A stretch of 64,000 bases of DNA from Shuttleworthella satelles DSM 14600. GTDB taxonomy: Bacteria > Bacillota > Clostridia > Lachnospirales > Lachnospiraceae. Below the pieces are notes generated by a model that saw only the letters and a list, made by a program, of their open reading frames with translations, searched no databases and was not told where the DNA came from. The stretch's first letter is position 1, and each line of letters opens with the position of its first letter. The translations under genes were made by a program, and so were the position numbers. Shown here one piece after another: positions 59,792 to 64,000 of this stretch. The stretch lies in NCBI RefSeq assembly GCF_000160115.1, contig NZ_GG665866.1, positions 1,042,825 through 1,106,824 of the forward strand. The letters are read 5' to 3'.

Positions 59792-59870
59792 ATTCTCTTC
59801 CCTTTTCTCTCATATGCTCTTCTGTTTCTCTGTCACTCTTCTATTTTTCTGTTGTCCTTCTATTTCCTGG
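59791..59870 (-). repeat. Three degenerate 22-bp repeats between the HAD and RluA-family genes
   Basis: Copies lie at 59791-59812, 59813-59834 and 59835-59856, plus a partial fourth (plus-strand pattern TATNCTCTTCTNTTTCTCTGTC). They fill most of the gap and supply the purine-rich ribosome-site region of the RluA-family gene. Confidence 0.7.
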
Positions 59871-59914
59871 TAAAGGGACATGAAGCTTGCGCAGGGAACC
59901 TGCCGGAAACAGTT

Positions 59915-60574
59915 TTATTGGCTCAGAATCGAGATTGCCTCCGCAAAGCTGTCAATGAAATAATCCGCCTCCCGGATTTTCTGATCACGGACAGCGGCGG
60001 AATAGGGGTCTTCAACGGCACAGACCTTCATTCCAGCGGTCCTGGCAGCTGCGATACCGGGAAGGATATCCTCGAAAACCAGACAGGACGCGGGCGAAAG
60101 AGACAGATCTCTGGCGGCCCTGAGATAAATATCCGGCGCGGGCTTCCCCCTGGAGATCTCGTCAGAGGTGACGCAGACAGAGACCAGTTGATCCAGATGG
60201 TTTCTGGAAAATGACGCCTCCACCAGGGGACGGGAATTGGAGGTGCCGATCGCCAGAGCATAGCCTCTGTCGCGAAGCATTTTCATGAACTCGATGGCGC
60301 CAGGCTTGGTCTCTATGGTCTTCTCATAGGCCTCCATAGCCATGGCATTCCAGATTCTTGTCAGCTCCTCAACGCTCTCCGCCAAATGATAGCTCTCCTT
60401 AAACCAGGCCGCCGTCTGAATCATAGACATCCCCTCGATTCTCTCCTGCAGATCCGGCCGCATCAAAAGTCCGCGGGAATTCAGGAAGTCCTCATCAATC
60501 TGTCTCCAGATATGCATGGAATCGAGCAGGGTGCCATCCATATCAAAAATCACTGCTTTTACCTGATCGAACAA
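59915..60574 (-). CDS. HAD-superfamily hydrolase (beta-phosphoglucomutase-like)
   Basis: This 219-residue phosphatase/mutase has motif I VIFDMDGTLLDS with the Asp nucleophile, motif II IGTSNS, motif III lysine in SRGKPAPDIYL, and motif IV VFEDILPGIAAA. I take the TTG at 60574 (AGGAGG 6 nt upstream); the in-frame TTG at 60589 is part of that ribosome site. The substrate is not predictable. Confidence 0.9.
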   Translation of the reverse strand: MFDQVKAVIFDMDGTLLDSMHIWRQIDEDFLNSRGLLMRPDLQERIEGMSMIQTAAWFKESYHLAESVEELTRIWNAMAMEAYEKTIETKPGAIEFMKMLRDRGYALAIGTSNSRPLVEASFSRNHLDQLVSVCVTSDEISRGKPAPDIYLRAARDLSLSPASCLVFEDILPGIAAARTAGMKVCAVEDPYSAAVRDQKIREADYFIDSFAEAISILSQ

Positions 60575-60609
60575 GTTCTGCCTCCTCAAACAGGCCCAAT
60601 ATAGAGGAA

Positions 60610-60669
60610 GCCGACCACCATAGGATCGCCTGCGCAGCTTGGCTGCAAAAGCGAACTCTGGTGATCGGC
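60610..60669 (-). other. Nested stem-loop between the coiled-coil and HAD genes
   Basis: An outer 10-bp stem pairs GCCGACCACC (60610-60619) with GGTGATCGGC (60660-60669), one pair being G-U in RNA. A middle TCGC/GCGA pair and an inner hairpin GCAGC-TTG-GCTGC (60634-60646) are nested inside. No T run follows, so it is not a classical terminator. It could be a processing or regulatory structure. Confidence 0.45.
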
Positions 60670-60704
60670 ATATATGAACTCAGCTTCCTGCCGCGATCTG
60701 CTCC

Positions 60705-61418
60705 TTAAGAAAAGAGCTCATCCGGGACCTCGATCGAAGCGTCCTCCTCAGCAGAAGCCTCCAGGTCAGCCGTGGCGGCCAGCTTGGAATCCGCGGATGG
60801 CTTGGCTTCGGACTTTGCCGGCCTCTCAATATGAGGGGTCTGCACCGGAACCGGGCGCAGCTCCTCACGGTTCTGCTGAATCAGATCCAGATATCCGTTC
60901 ATGGAAGAGGAGAACTGCTCATCAGATGTGCGGACAGCCTCTGTCAGAGCAGTGTGGTACTGGCTGGCGTCCCGCAAGGTATTCTCTACAATGGATTGCA
61001 CGCGGGAAAGCAGGTCATCGGTGTACTCAATGGCGCCGGTGCGGATACTGTTGGCATCTTCTGTCGCCTTGTCCAGCATCTCCTGCGCGTTCTTGGTCGC
61101 CACATTGACCACTTCATTGGCCTGCGCATAGGCCTGCTGCATGATCTGGTGCTCGCTCACAAGCTCATTGGTCTGAATCTGCGCCTGCGCTATGATGGCG
61201 TCCGCTTTGGTCTGCGCGTCTGCGAGAATGGCCTCCTTGTTGTTGATAATCTTCTGATAACGCTTGATCTCGTCCGGAGTCTTGCTCCTGAGCTCCTCGA
61301 GAAGAGAGTCGATCTCATCGCGGTTGACAACAATCTTGGTCGAGGAGAAGGCGGACGGCTTACAGCTGTCAATGTACTCCTCAATCTCACTGATCACATC
61401 TTCAATTCTACTTGACAT
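60705..61418 (-). CDS. Coiled-coil protein of unknown function
   Basis: This 237-residue protein is almost entirely charged helix: MSSRIEDVISEIEEYIDSC, then a long heptad-like stretch (about 45-160) rich in A, Q and E (for example ADAQTKADAIIAQAQ). A low-complexity proline/alanine/acidic tail follows. It resembles clostridial proteins annotated as ATPase or V-type ATP synthase subunit H/E-like, a label that probably reflects only the coiled coil. A DivIVA/SepIVA-like scaffold role is possible but unproven. ATG 61418 has AAGGAG upstream. It starts 4 nt after coaD. Confidence 0.8.
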   Translation of the reverse strand: MSSRIEDVISEIEEYIDSCKPSAFSSTKIVVNRDEIDSLLEELRSKTPDEIKRYQKIINNKEAILADAQTKADAIIAQAQIQTNELVSEHQIMQQAYAQANEVVNVATKNAQEMLDKATEDANSIRTGAIEYTDDLLSRVQSIVENTLRDASQYHTALTEAVRTSDEQFSSSMNGYLDLIQQNREELRPVPVQTPHIERPAKSEAKPSADSKLAATADLEASAEEDASIEVPDELFS

Positions 61419-61422
61419 CTTT

Positions 61423-61911
61423 TCACTCCTTATCAATATTGTATTTGCCGTAAATCAACGGAATGATCTCCGCCGGTACAAATTGACGAATGTCGCCCCC
61501 ATAGGATGCAAATTCCCTTACTATTGTAGAACTTAAATAGGAATAATTCAAACTGGTTGTGAGAAAAATTGTGTCAATTTCCGGATACTCCACGTGGTTG
61601 GTCTGCGCGATCTGAAGCTCATACTCGAAGTCACTGACCGCCCGAAGCCCCCGAACTAAAAAACCGGCGTCCATGCGTCTGGCGTAGTCGATGAGCAGGC
61701 CCTCGAAGGAATCGACTTTCACATTGGGGCAGCCAGCTGTCAGCATTTTTAGCATGTCGACTCTCTCTTCCACGGAAAAGAGAGATTCTTTGGCCGAATT
61801 ATTGAGAACCGCGACAATCAATTGATCAAAGAGCTTGCTGGACCGCTCGATGATATCCAGATGTCCGAATGTGGCCGGGTCAAAGGAGCCCGGATAAATT
61901 GCTGTGCGCAT
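61423..61911 (-). CDS. coaD: Phosphopantetheine adenylyltransferase
   Basis: CoaD makes dephospho-CoA from phosphopantetheine and ATP. The 162-residue protein has [16 protein letters not shown] (the T/HxGH nucleotidyltransferase motif), [13 protein letters not shown], and the later [18 protein letters not shown]. It follows rsmD, the usual order. Confidence 0.97.
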   Translation of the reverse strand: MRTAIYPGSFDPATFGHLDIIERSSKLFDQLIVAVLNNSAKESLFSVEERVDMLKMLTAGCPNVKVDSFEGLLIDYARRMDAGFLVRGLRAVSDFEYELQIAQTNHVEYPEIDTIFLTTSLNYSYLSSTIVREFASYGGDIRQFVPAEIIPLIYGKYNIDKE

Positions 61912-61914
61912 AGC

Positions 61915-62460
61915 TTACTCCAGAGACAAGAATACATGCTGATTGGTCTTGTAGCGTTTGATCCTGTCGATTTGATAGCCCAAAGACTCCGCGTAGGAAA
62001 AATCACTGTTCAGAGGGGACTCGATAATGACGATGGCATTGGCCCTGAGAAGATCTCTCAGCTGTCTTAAGACGCCCTCTTCAAAATCCTGTCCATAGGG
62101 GGGATCCATAAAGACAAGATCCGGCAGATCCCGTCGATCCCAGAGAGCCAGGGCTGAGGAGACGTCAGAGGCAATTACCTTAGCCCTCTTTTCCAGATGA
62201 CATCTGCGCAGGTTTTCCTGAATGCAGGCGATAGCCTCTCTCCCCTGATCCACAAAGGAGGCTGCTCTTGCCCCGCGGCTCAAGGCCTCAATCCCCATCT
62301 GCCCGCTGCCCGCAAAGAGGTCCAGGAAATAAGCCCCCTCGACTTCATTCTGCAGAATGTTAAAGAGGGTTTCCTTTACCCGGTCCTGAGTCGGTCGAGT
62401 CTTGAGCCCCCTGGGCGTCAAAAGCTGTAATCTTCTGGCGCTGCCAGCAATCACTCGCAT
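61915..62460 (-). CDS. rsmD: 16S rRNA (guanine966-N2)-methyltransferase
   Basis: RsmD methylates G966 of 16S rRNA. The 181-residue protein starts MRVIAGSARRLQL and has RPTQDRVKETLFNIL, the SAM motif FLDLFAGSGQMGIEALSRGA, and catalytic DPPY (VFMDPPYGQDF). I chose ATG 62460 with AGAGGA upstream; it overlaps the pncC 3' end by 10 nt. Confidence 0.96.
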   Translation of the reverse strand: MRVIAGSARRLQLLTPRGLKTRPTQDRVKETLFNILQNEVEGAYFLDLFAGSGQMGIEALSRGARAASFVDQGREAIACIQENLRRCHLEKRAKVIASDVSSALALWDRRDLPDLVFMDPPYGQDFEEGVLRQLRDLLRANAIVIIESPLNSDFSYAESLGYQIDRIKRYKTNQHVFLSLE

Positions 62461-62975
62461 AGCTGATCCTCTTTCTCCTTCTCCCGGATACAATCCAAAA
62501 GAAGCTCCAAAGCGGCAGCGGTCGCCTTGTCGCGAACCGTATTCCGGTCCCCGGAGAAGGCATAGTGGCGAACCAATGTGTTGCCCTCGTAGGAACAGGA
62601 TAAATAGACCGTGCCGACCGGTTTGGACTCGCTTCCACCGTCCGGCCCCGCAATTCCGGTCGAGGAGAGGCCAAAGTCAGACTGGTAGCAGACTCTGGAG
62701 CCGAAGGCCATCTCCCTGGCTGTCTGCGGGGAGACCGCTCCGAAGAGTTCCAGGGTCTCATGGCGAACCCCCAGCAGAGACTCCTTGGACTGATTGGAAT
62801 AGGTGATCAACCCCTGGGAAAAGACATTGGACGCCCCCGCTACTCCGACCAATTCGGCAGATATCAGCCCACCGGTACAGGATTCACTGCTGGTGACCGT
62901 CCATCCATGGCTGACGAGATTACAAACAACCTGATCGGCGAGCTCTTTCGCCCGCGTCCTGAGCTTATTTTCCAT
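62451..62975 (-). CDS. pncC: Nicotinamide-nucleotide amidohydrolase (CinA C-terminal domain)
   Basis: This 174-residue stand-alone CinA C-terminal (PncC) domain deamidates NMN, recycling NAD. SSESCTGGLISAELV, TGIAGPDGGSESKPVGTVYLSC and the ending RDKATAAALELL are diagnostic. The N-terminal MoeA-like half of full CinA is absent. Confidence 0.93.
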   Translation of the reverse strand: MENKLRTRAKELADQVVCNLVSHGWTVTSSESCTGGLISAELVGVAGASNVFSQGLITYSNQSKESLLGVRHETLELFGAVSPQTAREMAFGSRVCYQSDFGLSSTGIAGPDGGSESKPVGTVYLSCSYEGNTLVRHYAFSGDRNTVRDKATAAALELLLDCIREKEKEDQLCE

Positions 62976-62976
62976 A

Positions 62977-63519
62977 CTATTTCTGCTCCTTTAAGACAGC
63001 CGCGTTCTGCAGCAGGTAGGTGACCAGTGAAATCAGAGTCAGGGCCAGGGCGATCCACATGAGGATGTCTCCCAGAAGGGCCCAGTAGACATTATCAAAT
63101 GCCAGCACCTTGACAATGACCATCAGCATCTGAAAAACCGTCTTGAACTTGCCCCAGTAGTTGGCCGCGATTACAATCCCGTTATCAGAGGCAATCAGAC
63201 GAAAACCGCTGATTATGAATTCTCTGGCCACAATGATGATCACGATCCAGGCATAGACCTGTCCGGAAACAATCAGACAGATCAGGGCGGATACCACCAG
63301 AAGCTTATCCGCCAGAGGATCCATAAATTTTCCGAAATCCGTGATCAGGTTGTACTTGCGCGCAATCTTGCCATCCAGAAGGTCTGTCAGACTGGCGACG
63401 ATAAAAATCGCCGCAGCCGCAAGACGCAGTCCCTGCGACTGCCAGCCCAGAAGGTAGACTATCACGAAGACCGGAATCAGCAAAACGCGAAAGACCGTTA
63501 GTTTATTGGGAAGATTCAT
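62977..63519 (-). CDS. pgsA: CDP-diacylglycerol--glycerol-3-phosphate 3-phosphatidyltransferase
   Basis: PgsA makes phosphatidylglycerophosphate in the membrane. The 180-residue protein has about four to five helices and the CDP-alcohol transferase motif D-x2-DG-x2-AR-x8-G-x3-D-x3-D (DLLDGKIARKYNLITDFGKF, then MDPLAD). It overlaps rimO by 17 nt. Confidence 0.96.
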   Translation of the reverse strand: MNLPNKLTVFRVLLIPVFVIVYLLGWQSQGLRLAAAAIFIVASLTDLLDGKIARKYNLITDFGKFMDPLADKLLVVSALICLIVSGQVYAWIVIIIVAREFIISGFRLIASDNGIVIAANYWGKFKTVFQMLMVIVKVLAFDNVYWALLGDILMWIALALTLISLVTYLLQNAAVLKEQK

Positions 63520-64000
63520 CCGTCGGCTCTCCTATCAGATCGTACTCATAAGCGCCTGATACGTGCGTCATAACCAGGTCGCCTGTGTGAAAGACGTCGT
63601 TTTCTCCGCTGACAAAAATATAGCCGTCAACATCAGGGGCATCCCGATAGGTTCGTCCCACATAGGCGGGTTCGTCAGCGATCTTGCCCTCGATGATCGC
63701 CTCCAAGTCAGAGCCGACCAGGGACTCATTCATGGCGAAATTGATTTTCTGCTGCTTTTCCATCACCCGGGCCAAACGCGCTTCCTTGACCTTTTGATCC
63801 AGCTGTCCGGCAAACGAAGCGGCAGGCGTATCCTCCTCCTGGGAATAGGCAAATGCCCCAAGGCGGTCAAACTGCATCTCGTCGATAAAATCGAGCAGAT
63901 TCTGATGCATCTGATCCGTCTCACCTGGGAAGCCGCAGATGACGGTGGTGCGAATGGCAATGTCCGGCATGGCCTCTCTGAGCATGGCAACCTTTTTTCG
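63503..64000 (-). CDS. rimO: Ribosomal protein S12 methylthiotransferase, 5' part outside window
   Basis: The C-terminal part of RimO, a radical SAM enzyme adding a methylthio group to an aspartate of ribosomal protein S12, is visible. The frame is open to base 64000 (RKKVAMLREAMPDIAIRTT). VICGFPGETDQMHQNLLDFI, FDRLGAFAYSQEEDTPAA and the TRAM ending VGRTYRDAPDVDGYIFV ... EYDLIGE identify RimO rather than MiaB. The iron-sulphur half lies beyond the edge. Confidence 0.93.
   Translation of the reverse strand, partial: RKKVAMLREAMPDIAIRTTVICGFPGETDQMHQNLLDFIDEMQFDRLGAFAYSQEEDTPAASFAGQLDQKVKEARLARVMEKQQKINFAMNESLVGSDLEAIIEGKIADEPAYVGRTYRDAPDVDGYIFVSGENDVFHTGDLVMTHVSGAYEYDLIGEPTDESSQ

Overview
The window reads as a chromosomal segment of a moderately GC-rich member of Clostridia, most likely Lachnospiraceae-like. 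This inference rests on Firmicutes-type gene order: mutS-mutL-miaA-COG4100-radC-mreBCD-PBP2-minC-rodA-mgsA, yggS-sepF, and the radical-SAM/DUF2344/RNase G/rplU-prp-rpmA/obg/yhbY/nadD-yqeK/rsfS block. Other support is strong GGAGG ribosome sites, several TTG starts, an L27 with a cleavable N-terminus plus its protease Prp, and a Gram-positive LexA with a divergent yneA-like gene. No rRNA, tRNA, CRISPR array, insertion sequence or prophage was recognised.

Bases 1-35.4 kb are all on the + strand. They hold the 3' part of yebC, ftsK, the one-carbon pair fhs-folD, rlmH, a phoH-ybeY operon, a lipid-II-type flippase, two FAD enzymes, mismatch repair (mutS, mutL) with miaA, and radC. Next comes a long cell-shape operon (mreB, mreC, mreD, PBP2, minC, rodA, an mgsA-like gene, a D,D-carboxypeptidase). 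Last are a small P-loop protein, a HlyD-like protein, yggS, sepF, aroB, lspA and an RluD-type synthase. minD and minE are absent beside minC. aroB occupies the place where related genomes often carry ylmH/divIVA.

From 35.5 kb to the end almost everything is on the - strand, lexA excepted. There is a Xer-like recombinase, then the divergent yneA-like/lexA pair with three LexA-box-like sites on their promoters, then two tandem paralogous 2-TM proteins. The ribosome/Obg block follows. A complete Bce-type resistance module (response regulator, sensor kinase, ABC ATPase, permease) lies inside it, between the RNase E/G gene and rplU. A TTACA-N4-TGTAA operator sits in the control region of the transporter genes.

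The rest holds the radical-SAM pair, a broken-up histidine cluster (hisZ-G-D-B, then hisI), recU, an RluA-family synthase, a HAD phosphatase, a coiled-coil protein, coaD, rsmD, pncC, pgsA and the 3' part of rimO. An AT-rich unknown gene stands where hisH-hisA-hisF would be expected between hisB and hisI.

The most unusual observations are these. (1) The RNase E/G has an in-frame gap that removes the first catalytic Asp motif. (2) The methylglyoxal synthase homologue has its catalytic Asp replaced by Ala and its His by Asn. (3) Degenerate short tandem repeats, each of unrelated sequence, recur in the gaps just after stop codons. (4) minC has no local partners. (5) A probable 27-residue membrane peptide gene has its own extended -10 promoter.
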